From Albula goreensis (taxonomy: Eukaryota > Chordata > Actinopteri > Albuliformes > Albulidae): a DNA stretch of 64,000 nt. The first letter of the stretch is position 1, and every line of letters starts with the position of its first letter. The translations under genes were made by a program, and so were the position numbers. Positions 1 through 12,087 of this stretch are shown here, piece after piece. Where the stretch lies: NCBI GenBank assembly GCA_022829145.1, contig CM040745.1, positions 27,782,406 to 27,846,405 on the forward strand, in the 5' to 3' direction. The notes beneath the pieces are model-generated. The model had not been told where the DNA came from. It saw only the letters and a list, made by a program, of their open reading frames with translations, and searched no databases.

Positions 1-200
1 ATTGAAGAGGTACCCATTTATATATCATCCTCTCGTGCTCATATATAAGGTACGTACAAATAAACATTCTCAATTTATGTTTTGTTCCTCAGCAGTTCCA
101 TTTGTTGCCTTTAAGTTTGCAGGTATAAGAAAAGGAAGCTGCACAATCAATTAAAAACACTCATTGTGTCATAAAAGTAAAATCCTGCTGATCTGCTTAC

Positions 201-387
201 AGTATGATGATATCTTTTGAAGCATTTGGCTTAAGTGCAAATTCTTGACAGTTGACAATTTTAAATCCATATCCTTCACAGGCGTAACCGCTGATCTCTG
301 TGGATCGGATGTGAATCGGAAGCTGTCCCGTGTTTTCAACTTTAAAAGTTCGTCTGAGTGTGAAGTTTGGTTCCTTTAATTTTACTT
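201..387 (-). CDS. tmem131: tmem131 exon 28 (last exon inside window)
   Basis: Residues 984-1045 plus two bases: KEPNFTLRRTFKVENTG, then ISGYACEGYGFKIVNCQEF, ending NASKDIII. Human continues with FTPDF and reaches the membrane helix about 45 residues further on. The next exon must therefore lie left of base 1; bases 1-200 are intron. Acceptor TTTTCAG, donor GTAAGC. Confidence 0.96.
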
Positions 388-957
388 CTGAAAAAGAGAA
401 AATGGGTGTTATCAGAAATGCCCCTCCTCCATATTTTCTCTGTCCAATAGCAAAGTGACAGCACTGCCCCAGTAAGGCATGCCTACGTTAAAAGGGAAGA
501 AGACTGCAACCACAACATTATTTAAACTTGCGGTTTCACACTTGCCACACACGGAAATAAAGCAGGACATTAGTGAAGAAGTCACTTGTAATTTCAGATG
601 ATGCAACAGCCAGAAATGCTCATGTGAAGTTAGCACACTGGGAAAACTAAAAGTTGTAGTTTGTGGCAAGATTCAATTTCCTTTTGAAAACATCACCAGT
701 AAATTTTCAAGTAAATACGTTCAAAAATTTACTCACATGGTAGATGTAATTTTGTTCATGAAGTTTTCCTCTTAAGTGCACTCTATGAAGACAGTATTTA
801 TGTAGTATGCAAGTAACCTCACTGAACTGTGGTTTGAAACTGTTCAGAGCCCTGGGACAGGCTTATGTGAAGAGTGTGGTATGAAAAAATAAAAATTGGT
901 TGCACCAGTTTACTAAATGTAAAGTTTCTCTCTCAGCCTGCAAGTAAGTGCACTCAC

Positions 958-1100
958 TCTCTGAACAGTCCTTCAGCAGAGACTCTGTCATCTTGAACCT
1001 CAAGGAGCTCCCAGGACCAGGGGGCTTGCCAGCGACCTTCAGGCTTTCGGTGGTGCCCTGGCCCTGCACCACTACGTAGTCCACCACCGTCAGGTTATTC
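958..1100 (-). CDS. tmem131: tmem131 exon 27
   Basis: Residues 936-983 plus one base: NNLTVVDYVVVQGQGTTESL, then KVAGKPPGPGSSLRFKMTES. This is the last strongly conserved lumenal block before the membrane-proximal region. Acceptor TTCCCAG, donor GTGAGT. Confidence 0.97.
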
Positions 1101-2145
1101 CTGGGAAATACAAGCTTTCAACTTACACAAAGGAGCAGCAGTGTCAGACATTTTACTCTGAGAATCATCCCAGCTGTCAGCTCCCTATAAAAATATTTAT
1201 TGGTTGTAAGTGCCTCCCTAGTAATCTTAAAACCTCTACCCTTTATGAAAATGACATTCTGTTACAGTTGCAAAACACCCACATCTAAAAATGGTTTACC
1301 AAAATATGTCTGTGAAATACTTCACATATTGTGATATGCATCGTTCTGATAATATATCAACTTTGAAAGGTGCTTGCTAAAATATTTTCTGTGGATCTTT
1401 TTCCACATCTGCCTTAGGATAATTTGGTACAATTAAAACAGATGATGCAGGAATTCAGCATCGCTGCTCACAGTTACTTCTACACTCCAGTGTGATGGAA
1501 AACCATGTGATGGACGGCTGTGTAGTGACACCTATTCTCAAAAGTTAAAGTAGGAGCCAGTAACAGTGGGGTGTGAGGGTTATGCATAAGCCATTATTTT
1601 AACTAAATCTCCTCTTCTTCTGCCTCAAAGGCCCCACCTTCCAGTGTGAACCATTAACCAAACAAAGCTTGGGCTACAGCCGCTGACGGGATTGGCATCC
1701 ACACTAAATCGACACTGACTAAGAGTGGCCAATGAGAGAAAACAGGGTTCATATATTGGCCATTGCCAGGGAGCTAAACCTTCCATCCACGCACACCCTC
1801 TCAGACATGATTGACCAATGTGGGTTTGGATTAAAACACAGTGTTATGAATCAATCAAAATGGAAAGGCATCTTATAAAAATACTTTATATTACTGGGTT
1901 ACCAACATCAGGCCCTGGCTTGAGCAATACATTTTACTGCCAGTCTTCCAACCAATAACACACCCAGAAGGGGTGGGAGCTTACATTGGTTCTTTAAAAA
2001 CAGCAACTGGTTAAAGGCTGGATAAGTGACTACTTTGAATGAAGGCAACAGGTCCAGCACCTAGGCTAAGAAACCTGGTTTGCTTCTGGTAGCCACACAG
2101 GGCAGAAGAGAGTGGAGTTTACAGTAGCAGTAGAGATTACCATAC

Positions 2146-2297
2146 CTTACAACTATCAGAGAGGTCACGGTGTGGTTTCTGACAGGAATGAACTTCACCG
2201 TGAAGGACTTTGCTTCTCCGGGCAACAGCAGGACGTTGTAAACAAATGGTCGCGTCAGTCCTTCAGTAAACCCTGTGCCCTTCTTGGTAAAGGATGT
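2146..2297 (-). CDS. tmem131: tmem131 exon 26
   Basis: Residues 886-935 plus two bases: GTGFTEGLTRPFVYNVLLLP, then SFTVKFIPVRNHTVTSLIVV. Acceptor TGATAG. The donor used is GTATGG; a competing GTAAGG five bases upstream would shift the frame, so phase with exon 27 decides. Confidence 0.93.
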
Positions 2298-2528
2298 CTA
2301 TCAGAGAGCAACACAACATCATCACTGACAGTGATGCTTCAGTTCCGATAAATATGAGCACAAAGCCAATATTTGTAAATTCACATTTCTGCAATCCTAA
2401 GACCTATAGCAGCCCTACAAAAACAATAAAATGAACTGACACAGAAAAGACTTTGGGTTGTTTTTAATGATCTTATTAAATACTGTGCAATGGTTCTGGA
2501 GGCCAACAAAATGTTTTGCTTTACTTAC

Positions 2529-2598
2529 TTGGTTTCTTTGTATCTGGAACTCCAGTGTGTTGGTGTTGATGTTGAATGCCTTTCCTGATTGCCTATCT
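2529..2598 (-). CDS. tmem131: tmem131 exon 25
   Basis: Residues 862-885: DRQSGKAFNINTNTLEFQIQ then RNQ. The LEFQ..RN portion matches human; the first ten residues have diverged. Acceptor CTCAG, donor GTAAGT. The boundaries are the only ones that keep phase between exons 24 and 26. Confidence 0.92.
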
Positions 2599-3624
2599 CT
2601 GAGCAGAACAGAATTAATTAGCTCATTACAGAAAATTAGTTCATCCACACAATTTACAGATTTGCCAGAAAGTGATGCCCCTTCTCTGGCCAACCTACTC
2701 AAAACTACAATAAAGATGGATTTCAGCTCAGATCTATCCTTGTTAATTTTGATTACTGGTTCGTTGACAGTATGCTCATGTCCCACTTAGCATTTAATGC
2801 TATGTCATGCTATACGCAATATTTAAACATTCCTGACACAAAAACTGTCCTATTCAACCAAGTGTGCAATGACTGAGAAATGAATGAATGAATATTGAGA
2901 AATGACTACAGAAAACATGTTCTGACAATAAGTCACTTTGTCATGGTCAATATTGAAGCTGATGTCTCAAGCTTTTGGTCTAAACATGCTCAATACAAGC
3001 AAGTAAATCCAAGTACAACATTTATCAATAAAAGTCTATACAGACAGATGCTATGGTAGTCAATTCTAAGATTAACTTAAACTTAAAACCCAGAATGAAG
3101 CAAGAGGACGTACGCAGCCATGCCTTCCCTACAAACCAACTATGTCAAATTTGCATAGAAGTTTGACCTGTTTTGCATGCAAAATACTACACACCCTCTT
3201 GTTTTTTCCTCTAAACATTCCGCTGAAGCTGGACTTTTCCCAAAAATACAAGATTACAGGACACACACCTACTTTTACCAGAATAACTGGCTCAGTAAAC
3301 TTGTCAAACATACAGGGGGCAACCTTTGAAATCTTGGCAACATAAGATGATAGTACACATTTCTACTATTCCATTTCACATACACATTGTATGATGCAAA
3401 ATGCAAGTTAGCAGCTATCTGTTGTATATATTTCCAATTTGACAGATCTGGCACAGACACAAGTTATTTTCTTCTCCAGCTACAAAAACTTCTCCAATGC
3501 TCCATCTAGCTATGTAATAAACATAGCTAAACATGCACTGTATAACATAGTGAATAAAATCTACAAACACACAAGGTTTGTAGACAATGCCACTGCAAGT
3601 GTGCCAGAAACCAAAAAGCCATAC

Positions 3625-3734
3625 CTGTCAAACACTTTCTCTGTGAAGACTGATGGATTTGGGTAAAGAGTGACTGGAAGGAGCTGGACATAGACTGGTA
3701 CATCCGCTGGGTTTTCTAAGACCACTTCCTCTTC
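3625..3734 (-). CDS. tmem131: tmem131 exon 24
   Basis: Residues 826-861 plus two bases: EEEVVLENPADVPVYVQLLP, then LYPNPSVFTEKVFD. LENPADVPVYVQ is a PapD/ASH-type strand motif shared with human. Acceptor CTTGCAG, donor GTATGG. Confidence 0.96.
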
Positions 3735-3956
3735 CTGCAAGAAAAGAGTCACTCAGTATGAACTAGTGCACTGACAGGCTCAGCCGAATGTGAATTACAC
3801 CTCCAATGAGCTGCACACTGGCATGCTCAAAACTACCATCTGTACATCACTGCCAAATGAGAGGATAACAGGTTGGACAGTAGACTGTCATATGCAGGTT
3901 TCCTTTGGCTTACATAGACAGTAGAAGGCTTTCACCCAAGCTGCATACAGACTTAC

Positions 3957-4095
3957 AGAAGAGCTGTTAGTGCTGGTCAGAGGGAACAAGATCTGACGTG
4001 AGGAGTTGATTATTGAGGGCCACATCATCTGGGCTGTGATTTTGGCTTGCACATTTTTCTGCAGGTCTGTGTTCACCTCAAATACAGCTTCAACT
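3957..4095 (-). CDS. tmem131: tmem131 exon 23
   Basis: Residues 779-825: VEAVFEVNTDLQKNVQAKIT, then MWPSIINSSRQILFPLTSTN. Sequons NSS occur twice. Acceptor TTTATAG, donor GTAAGT. Confidence 0.95.
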
Positions 4096-4393
4096 CTATA
4101 AAGAAGAAAAGGTGGTTAGTTTCCTATCCATTACCTTAAATTATCTATCAATTACAAAGCTCCCATCAAAGAAGGGATAAAAAAGGAACACATCTACTGA
4201 ATTTACAAGTGTGTTTTCTGACCAATTTACTCACAACCAAATGTCAGTAGCAACATCCACTCAGCTCTGTTGAATGCTTTATTATTTTTGATTAATAGTT
4301 CCACCCAGCCTTTAATACATGCTAGGAAAGTCAAATTTATGAGAACACAACATATTCAAAGACATGTCCTGTGACAGAGAAATCACAACTTAC

Positions 4394-4508
4394 TCATGCC
4401 CTGAGTTTTCCTTCAGTTCTCTCCACCTTCTCAGAAGTGTCTGGTGCAAATCTACATCTGCATCCCACATATCTTCCTGTATCACCAGCCCATGTGGTTT
4501 AGATTCAG
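4394..4508 (-). CDS. tmem131: tmem131 exon 22
   Basis: Residues 741-778 plus two bases. It contains QEDMWDADVDLHQTLL and ELKENSGH. Human has DADWDLHQ here, so a tryptophan is replaced by valine. Acceptor TTTCAG, donor GTAAGT. Confidence 0.94.
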
Positions 4509-4610
4509 CTGAAATGGCAAAAAATTTTAAATTGAAAATGAAAAATATGGTACACTAATCAGACCATCCTCAAAACCCAGGAAAGAGGCCAGTTACTCAG
4601 GTATACTTAC

Positions 4611-4686
4611 ATTTCAAAATAAACGGAAGGCCAGCATAGCAGTGATCCCCGCACTGCAGACTAGCATCAAAATAAATATTTGCTAC
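4611..4686 (-). CDS. tmem131: tmem131 exon 21
   Basis: Residues 716-740 plus one base: VANIYFDASLQCGDHCYAGL then PFILK. The two cysteines around GDH are conserved with the human protein and could form a lumenal disulfide. Acceptor TTTGCAG, donor GTAAGT. Confidence 0.96.
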
Positions 4687-4964
4687 CTGCAAAAATGAGG
4701 AACATTGCAAAAATAAAAATTCAGTCTCATTCTCATTTTGTTTTTTTCATAAAACATTGGAAGTTAGCTGAACAAAGTATTTTGCATTAACAGGATGAAT
4801 GTATTGAAAATGCAAGATTTTAAATGAAAGATGATCAACAAGCCTCCATATGTACAGCAGGAATAGTTTAGTTAAAAGGCATTCCATTTTCAAATGACCC
4901 TGGCTTGGCTGCCATCACTGAGGAAAGTGCCCGTCTGGCTCCACAGCAGCGCTGCATGCTGTAC

Positions 4965-5117
4965 CTTTGACTTGCGCCGGGGCTCCAGCTCGTCCCTGCT
5001 GTTCCTGAGCCTCCTGAAATAGAAGCGCACGTCCTCCGTGAGGGAGCGGATGTGCTGCAGCTTCACCTTCTGTGAGAACGAGCTCAATATGCTGAAGCCT
5101 TGGTGAACGCTCTTCCC
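4965..5117 (-). CDS. tmem131: tmem131 exon 20
   Basis: Residues 665-715: GKSVHQGFSILSSFSQKVKL, then RSLTEDVRFYFRRLRN, ending in a basic PRRKSK. Phase 0 at both ends, 51 codons. Acceptor TTTCCAG, donor GTACAG. It is richer in GC than its neighbours. Confidence 0.96.
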
Positions 5118-5499
5118 CTGGAAACACAGGTGGAGGTTTCACACACCAGATTAATGAGTGTAGTGCATGAGCAGCTAGAGGCCCAGAGAAGACAACACCC
5201 ACTGGCTGGATCACCTGGGGTCTCCTCAGTTGGCTTTTGGAATATTAGAATGTAGTGAATAGGTCATAGGAGTTTTACGGTTTTACTTCTCACAATATGG
5301 AAAAAGCATTTCAAACACACAATGCACACAAGTGGGTATTCAGACGGGGTAAAAGGCTATCTTGGGGGGGCAATGTTGACAACTGCTTCACACAACAAAG
5401 GTAATGCAAGCAAGAGATGAATATCGTAAAAGACAGCAGTTATAGCAAGTTACTGCTACACAGTGCATGTCCAAGTAAGGGTGAGCAGACTTCTCTCAC

Positions 5500-5586
5500 C
5501 GGAAATGATGGCGGAAGAATAATGTGCTTTGGTGAGCTCTCCAATGTTCCCACTGCTATGACAGCTTTCACTGGTATTGTTAATAT
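5500..5586 (-). CDS. tmem131: tmem131 exon 19
   Basis: Residues 636-664: ILTIPVKAVIAVGTLES, then PKHIILPPSFP. Acceptor TTTCCAG, donor GTGAGA, phase 0 at both ends. Confidence 0.95.
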
Positions 5587-6798
5587 CTGGAAAAGACAAC
5601 AAGTCACACATTATACTGCTGAAAGGGCATGCCAATATGTAGATAAGCACCAAAGCTGGTTCTTGCAGGCTGAGCACATAATTACACAGCCAGGGATTCC
5701 TGAATGAAACACAGAGACTACACTCTACTCTAAAAATCAGAAAGAAATGCATATAATTTAATGATTACAGAAGTGTACAAGAAAGTATAAGCCAAAGAAG
5801 AGCCAACATATTTAAATACAACGTATAATCATACTTTTTTAACACACTTAACCATGAGTAAAATCAAAAAGTTCAGAGTAAGAGGTGCTACACAGATAAA
5901 ACTTTGCTGCATCAAAGAAACTGCTAAGGAGACTTGATTTTATCTGCTATGATTTTGTGGTAATCTGTGATAAACATGCACCTTGAAACATTTTTAGGTG
6001 AATTGATTCTTCCACTGATAGTTTTTTTTTTTTAAACTTCACAAATTAATACATGCTACTTCACTCAGGCAAGGATATCTACACTTTCAAATTCTGTAAT
6101 TAGGATTTTCAAAACCCGTTAAAGATGGACAGATCAATTTACCATTAAAACTTCAAAAACTTCAAAAAGAGTTACGTTTCCTTCCTGTAGATAAGAACTA
6201 ATTTGATATATTACTTATATGACTTTTTCAGGCAGAGTAACAGTGTTTAGGAAGTTCACAGACTGAAATTGAAGACTAAAAGCAGTCATTCAGTAAAAAT
6301 GATAAACACAAACAGTCTGCGTCAGGAGTGCAAATCTCAAATCCTTTCAGTTAACACTTCCACTTAATTCCCTAAGCTTAGCATTAAATGATAATGCAAA
6401 TGGTAACTGTGCAATTTATTATGTGTGAATCTTTCTGCAGCTCTACCACTGAAGTTTTATTCGGTTGTTTGCATTTTATGATATTTATGTGAATTTAAAT
6501 ATTAATATATTTTATAGGAATGGTTTGTTACAGATTAACAAGTGCTAAATAAGGCAAACCCATCTGTAATTCCATTTGGTAGAACCAGGGTGAATAATTC
6601 TGTCATTGTAATTCCCTTCACAAAGTGCCATGGCTGTATATGCCAAGCAGTAGCCTCACACAGGTTTGTTTCTCTTCGTTTGCTTGCCTGTCTGTCATTG
6701 TATTTCCAGCTTCCTGCCAAGGAAATCCTGAAAACAAGACTTTGGAAAGATTTTAAGAAAATTTTTTACACTAAAAACAAACACTGAATCCACCATAC

Positions 6799-6903
6799 CT
6801 CAAAGTCAGTTCTGATGTGCACAGCACCATCATAAGTTCCCTCCAGGTCCTTTGCCACCAGAGTAACTCTGAATACAGCATTATAGCCTGAGGCTAATAT
6901 TAC
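6799..6903 (-). CDS. tmem131: tmem131 exon 18
   Basis: Residues 601-635: VILASGYNAVFRVTLVAKDL, then EGTYDGAVHIRTDFE. Phase 0 at both ends, 35 codons. Acceptor CTGCAG, donor GTATGG. Confidence 0.95.
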
Positions 6904-7332
6904 CTGCAGTGAGAGACAGACATGCTGCTAGGTGATTTCCATATTCTTTCCACAGGTATGGGAAAAGAAATTTGCTTGAGCTGATGGAAAAAAATGCAGT
7001 GTTCACTAATATGGCACAATTAAAAACCTATTCCTCCTTTCTGATGTTACTGTCAAGATGGAATTCAAAATTTGACACATATCTGGAATATTCATATTAA
7101 TCTGGAATATTCACATTCACTGTCAGATGAACATACATTAGCATAAAAGATAATACAGAAATATAACAAAAATGTTAACTGTTAACTGTTTGAAATGTTT
7201 CACTTTTTTCTTTAACAAGGCAGTCATATCTGGTTCCTTGGGGTACACCCAAACGTAAGTTTTGCAGGGTCTGGGATCTGAAGTTCAATCTCAAGTACAA
7301 ATGGCATTCTGGAAGGACTGGTTCAAGCTTAC

Positions 7333-7467
7333 GGTTTTCTGGTCAGGTGCAGATGCGTTCTGTAGCTCTCTGATCTTGGAGAGCACAGTAGTTTTATTCC
7401 CTCTCTCTGATCGGAGCAGCTCCACTGACAGGCTATCTCCTGTGACCATCCAGGACTTTATTTCCAA
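7333..7467 (-). CDS. tmem131: tmem131 exon 17
   Basis: Residues 556-600: LEIKSWMVTGDSLSVELL, RSERGNKTTVLS, ending PDQKT. It corresponds to human AIKSWHIIGDGLSIELV. Acceptor CCTCAG, donor GTAAGC, phase 0 at both ends. Confidence 0.95.
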
Positions 7468-7734
7468 CTGAGGAAGCATAGGAAAAATCAGATTCAGTGA
7501 GGGGATTTTATGCTCCTAAATAAAAAAATTGACATTGGAAACAAATCCTCTTCAGTTGATGAGTCACAGAACACCATCCTCAAAAAAACATTAGATAATA
7601 ATGTCTTTTTATAATAAAATATGAAAACAGCAGCAGTCACAAACAAAAGAATCCGGCCACAATACATTTGCGACTGCATGCGTAAATGCTTTCATTATAT
7701 TAAGATTCAATCAAGATATTCAGTAGGGGTTCAC

Positions 7735-7845
7735 CTCAATGGGGTTGCTGTTGAAGACCACAAACAAATTGCTGCTGGAGTCTGTGGCACTGAGTACACT
7801 GAAGTCCAGGAAGTGCTCATGCAAACTGGGCGGTAGCACAAAAGG
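7735..7845 (-). CDS. tmem131: tmem131 exon 16
   Basis: Residues 519-555: PFVLPPSLHEHFLDFSVLSA, then NLFVVFNSNPIE. Phase 0 at both ends. Acceptor CTTTAG. The donor GTGAAC is the weakest in the gene, so this exon is a candidate for inefficient or regulated splicing (inference). Confidence 0.94.
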
Positions 7846-8028
7846 CTAAAGCAGGATACAAAAAATGTTCACATACAATGTGGTATCAAGGACAGTAAAC
7901 AATTTTACATGCATGGTTAGACTCAGTTGTACATTTAAAGGAAATCTGTGGTAGGAAGTCTGTTGGTAGTGAACACAATTTAATAACCATCCACATATAA
8001 CAAACTATAAAAACACAGCAGCATGTAC

Positions 8029-8199
8029 CTCCAGGAAGCCAGTGTAGGCCCTGACAGGCAGGTGAAACTTTGAGGCATTGGTAACAAGTAAAATGTTACT
8101 GTCGATGTGGATGGAGGGCCTGATGGGCCGGAAATGCAGGGAGAAGATACAGTGTGACTCATGGGGAGGAATAAGGATGGGCTTGCTGAAGTTCTGGAT
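8029..8199 (-). CDS. tmem131: tmem131 exon 15
   Basis: Residues 462-518: IQNFSKPILIPPHES, then NILLVTNASKFHLPVRAYTG. Phase 0 at both ends, 57 codons. Acceptor CTCTGCAG, donor GTACAT, a weaker but acceptable donor. Confidence 0.97.
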
Positions 8200-8657
8200 C
8201 TGCAGAGAGTACACAAAACAAGCTGATTAATCATCATAACAACTAGAGTCAGCTGCCCTCTACTGATTGAGCAACTTCACAGAGAACTACATGAGTTTCT
8301 ATCGATCACTGAACGCACCTTATTTAGGTCTAATGGTATAGGTCTCAACCTCATTAAACATTTATTTTCTTCAGATTATTTTCTCTTCTTCACTCCATTA
8401 TATCCTGAAAACTACCACTTGACAAGCAAGTTAGTGCTTAACGTTATTATTAAAATTGCCAAAAACAAAAAGCATATCATTTTAAGATTATTGTGTTTAA
8501 GCCAAGGCTCAAATTCCAGAAAACACTCCCCAAAAGCAACAAGTAACTGTCAGCCAAAGTGTCAGTGATATTTATTTGGCCTGTGAGTCAAATAAGCTTC
8601 CGTCACTTAAAATATCTTCCATTGATTCTGGTTCCTACAAGAAACAACCGCACTCAC

Positions 8658-8811
8658 TTTGAACATGGTCTTGGCCTCTTCTGGCAAGAAGACATTGTGA
8701 ATGCGAATGGCAAAGCTGAAGGTATTGGTGAGAAATATGGGCCTCTCCACAGGATCTGTGGGGCTGTCTCTTATGTGGAACAGAGTAGCTGTGTGGTCAA
8801 ACCCAAGGTAC
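8658..8811 (-). CDS. tmem131: tmem131 exon 14
   Basis: Residues 410-461, containing YLGFDHTATLFHIRDSP, VERPIFLTNTFSFAI and LPEEAKTMFK. One of the best conserved exons, a further PapD-like module. Acceptor TGACAG, donor GTGAGT. Confidence 0.97.
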
Positions 8812-9227
8812 CTGTCATGGCAGGACACATGCAGTTCAGTGAAATAACACATATAAAGCCTGGCTACTCAACGAAATGACGGCAATGTGCCATTCCAAAT
8901 AAAAATAGAAAAAAAGGTTAGACACCTTTCTAGGTACTGAATGTCCAGGTATAGCTGTAAAGTCATGGAAATTCTTGTTCAACAAGAAACACATTTGAGA
9001 AAAGCTTATCACGTTTGTGAGCCCCTCAGCAAACTTAAAACAATGCATGAGCATAAGCTTAGTGTATAATTATATAACTAACATTTAATTGTACACTTTT
9101 ATCCAAACTTCAATCCAGTTTACTATAACTAAGCTTCCAATTAAAATTTTAAAATTATTAAAATAACTGTTGATGTATAATTTATTTAATTTGATGTATA
9201 ATATCCCTGTTAAAACAAAATGCTTAC

Positions 9228-9336
9228 CCTTTTAAAACCTCTGCTTGGTATGGAATTTCAAGTTTGGAGTATGTTTTCTCTCTTGCTTTCACTGTTATTT
9301 TACCCGAAAATTGAGATGGTCTTCGTGCTTTTGAAG
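9228..9336 (-). CDS. tmem131: tmem131 exon 13
   Basis: Residues 374-409 plus two bases: ASKARRPSQFSGKITVKA, then KTYSKLEIPYQAEVLK. Acceptor CTTGCAG after a purine-interrupted pyrimidine tract, donor GTAAGC. Exon boundaries are fixed by phase with exons 12 and 14. Confidence 0.94.
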
Positions 9337-10931
9337 CTGCAAGAAGAAGAAGAAAAAAAAAAAGAGACAAGTATTTATTAAGGCACGCTTTACTACGCGT
9401 TGAATCCTCTGCTCCAGTTGCATGACATTCCTCAGGTCAGCCAGGATTAATTTCCAAAGTGAAACAAACCTTAACATGGATTCAAATCATTTTAAGGCAG
9501 TAAAGGCAGGGAAGGGTTGTGTTTCACTCTGCCTTTGTGCAGCCCAGCCCCAGCTTCGGTAAAGCAAAGAAAACAGAATCAGGGGCTCGAGTCTGACGCA
9601 GAACAGAAACCTTACACGACAAGGGTGAGGGGGGTGGAAGGACAGCGGTCCAAATTCAGATATGCAATGATGCTGAAGACTGCTTTACAACTCGCTAAGC
9701 TACAGGTCACCTCCAAACTACCACTGTCATTAATGATATGCTGAATTATGGTTTCTATACACTGGGTATACTTTTACTTTTTTCCTCAAGATAAACTCCC
9801 ATATTTTACCACAGCACACTGTTGCGCTACTACCCTCTCTTCTTGCCAGCAATTGGTTATGCATATCCTACAGTTGGAAACCATTGTATTTCTGCGGTAA
9901 TATATCTGCCTTCACTCTGAGCAATCCCCCAGTCTCAAACACGATGCACACATATAAATAAACATGGTGTTTTCCCTCGTAGCACCAGCCAGACTTGGCG
10001 CCATGGATGTTTGCTGTTTCACTAGAAAAAAAAAAACACAAAAGTGCTGGATAATTTAAATTTGTGCAGAGGGAAACACAGGACAAAAAGATCAGCATGG
10101 TCAACAACAGGAAAGTGATTATTCCTGAGAAGCTCACCATCTGACAGATAAGGTACACACGGTTTGTATTTTTAAAGCAATGACAGATACTCAAATAAAT
10201 TCCACAGCCTGGTTGGTATGACGTTACACCTAAAGCTGCTTCAATAACCACAAATTAACAGCAGTTTTAACATGGGGTAAAAAATGTGTTTTTTGGATGT
10301 TTACTTTTTTGACAGCTACTTTAGGGTATTTAAAATCCTACAATACTCTTCAAGTATGTGCAATTACAGCTGTTGTATGTAAATTTATCATATCATAAAA
10401 ACGACAACCTTTGCTTACTTTTGCCCTTAGCTTTAAACTAGCAGTGTGGTGAATAAGCACTGTTCAAACATTAGAAACGAGAATAGGCAATGAACTTTGC
10501 CAATGCTGCACCATCACATGATTTCACCTTTGTTCACAATTTCATTTATTGACCAGTGCTAAGAATGTACATGCAATATAACTGAATTATGCATTAATTT
10601 TCTGGCTAACAATGTTAAAGGCACTTTTAACTTCAAATGGGAGATTAACTTTTAGGCACTACTGCATGAAGAAAAAAGTTTAATTCAATCTAGCAGGAAA
10701 GCTGATTCTTTAAATGTCATTCATTGAATTAGTTTTGTACTGCGTCTTTTGAATTTATTTCAAAGCATAAAAATTCCTTGACTTTTCTGGAGGTTCTTCT
10801 GAGATAGGATCACTGCTCAAACATTAATGGAATCAAGGCTGTTATAAAAAGCTTTCATTCTTTCACGATATTTCAGAGGGAAGATTTCTCTACTTAGTTG
10901 ATATACAGCACAACACCATCAGTTGACTTAC

Positions 10932-11040
10932 CATCAAAACTTATACTCGCAACTTTGGTATAATTATTCTCTCCTGCTTTTAGGGTGACTGAAGTATAAT
11001 CGATCTTAATTGCTTCATTTGACGGTGTTGACCGGACACT
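10932..11040 (-). CDS. tmem131: tmem131 exon 12
   Basis: Residues 338-373 plus one base: SVRSTPSNEAIKIDY, then VTLKAGENNYTKVASISFD. Acceptor TTTTACAG, donor GTAAGT. A sequon (NYT) is present. Confidence 0.94.
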
Positions 11041-11139
11041 CTGTAAAATCAAACAATAACATTAAGTTGGGTACAAGTACAAAAAATGAAACTATAATAC
11101 AAAAAAAAAAAAAACAAAAAAAAAAAGAAATGCACTCAC

Positions 11140-11201
11140 AGTAATTTGTACATCTTTTGTTCCTGAATTTAGAAGATGTAAATTCAATTGTTTTGGTCGA
11201 T
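11140..11201 (-). CDS. tmem131: tmem131 exon 11
   Basis: Residues 317-337, DRPKQLNLHLLNSGTKDVQ then IT. This is a strand-loop-strand typical of PapD/ASH modules. Acceptor TTTACAG, donor GTGAGT. Confidence 0.95.
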
Positions 11202-11526
11202 CTGTAAAAGGCAGTACAACAAATATTAAGCAACAGTAGACAAACAATGTAAAAACAGAAAATACGAAAATCTGACAAAAAAATATTTTAAAAAAGAATG
11301 GCAAACTAATGAACAGCTCTGAAAAAAAAACAATTACAATTCTACCTCATATGACAGTACATTGTTAAATAGCTTTAACTACACTGAGACAGTGACGTTT
11401 AACAGCTTTTAGATTATATATCCATTCCATCTCATACTGAAAAGCATTCCTCCTTTGTGACTGCATGTGCTCAGAGGGATGCAGCACAACAGTACATAGT
11501 TTGATCTGATTGAGAGGAGTGCTCAC

Positions 11527-11583
11527 CTTGTGATCTTAATGTGCCAAAGTCTAGCATCTCCGTGGAGGAGTATATACCAGGTG
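11527..11583 (-). CDS. tmem131: tmem131 exon 10
   Basis: Residues 298-316 plus one base, PGIYSSTEMLDFGTLRSQ. Joining to exon 9 makes a Thr codon where I recall Ala in mammals. The 57-bp length keeps the frame if skipped. Acceptor TTCCTCAG, donor GTGAGC. Confidence 0.95.
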
Positions 11584-11732
11584 CTGAGGAAAAAAGTAAA
11601 CAGTGGGGTGAGTGGCTGGACAGGGGCTCGCTGAGGCTCATTACGTCACAGCTATGCACACGGGGCAAGTCACTGGTCAGAATGAGGCTCAGATGTGTGA
11701 CCATGTGACAGTCACGGGATCAGTCCACTCAC

Positions 11733-11883
11733 TTGTAGTGACCTCCACCTCCACAGGTAGGATGATAAACTCGTCCTCATTGGAGGCATTGGTTTTGATT
11801 CGGAGAAAGGCTGTGTGGTTGTCGGCATCCCGTGAGGAGAAGCTGGCCCTCATCACCCCCTTTGTCTCGAACGGGGGAATCTC
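11733..11883 (-). CDS. tmem131: tmem131 exon 9
   Basis: Residues 248-297 plus one base: EIPPFETKGVMRASFSS, then RDADNHTAFLRIKTNAS, then an acidic FIILPVEVEVTT strand. N-glycosylation sequons NHT and NAS are visible. Acceptor AATTTCAG, donor GTGAGT. Confidence 0.97.
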
Positions 11884-12006
11884 CTGAAATTTGGAGTATG
11901 GTGGAGAAATAGTCAGTGTAGGAAGCCAACATCTGGCTGCACTTGCTAAGGACATGGAAATCTATGCAGCTGAAGATTCTGGCCCTGCAGAGGTCCGACT
12001 ACGCAC

Positions 12007-12087
12007 CCATAATTTGCGGGTACCTCCCTGCTGGCCCGTTGGCAGCTCCAAATGCAGGTCTCCTCCACTGGAGTACATTTCCACAAC
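12007..12087 (-). CDS. tmem131: tmem131 exon 8
   Basis: Residues 221-247, VVEMYSSGGDLHLELPTG then QQGGTRKLW. An exact multiple of three (27 codons) in phase 0, so it could be skipped without a frameshift. Acceptor TTTGCAG, donor GTGCGT. Confidence 0.96.

Noticed and set aside
9868-10251. 127-codon minus-strand frame in a tmem131 intron
   Set aside because: It lies between exons 12 and 13, which already join in phase, and it contains no conserved TMEM131 sequence.
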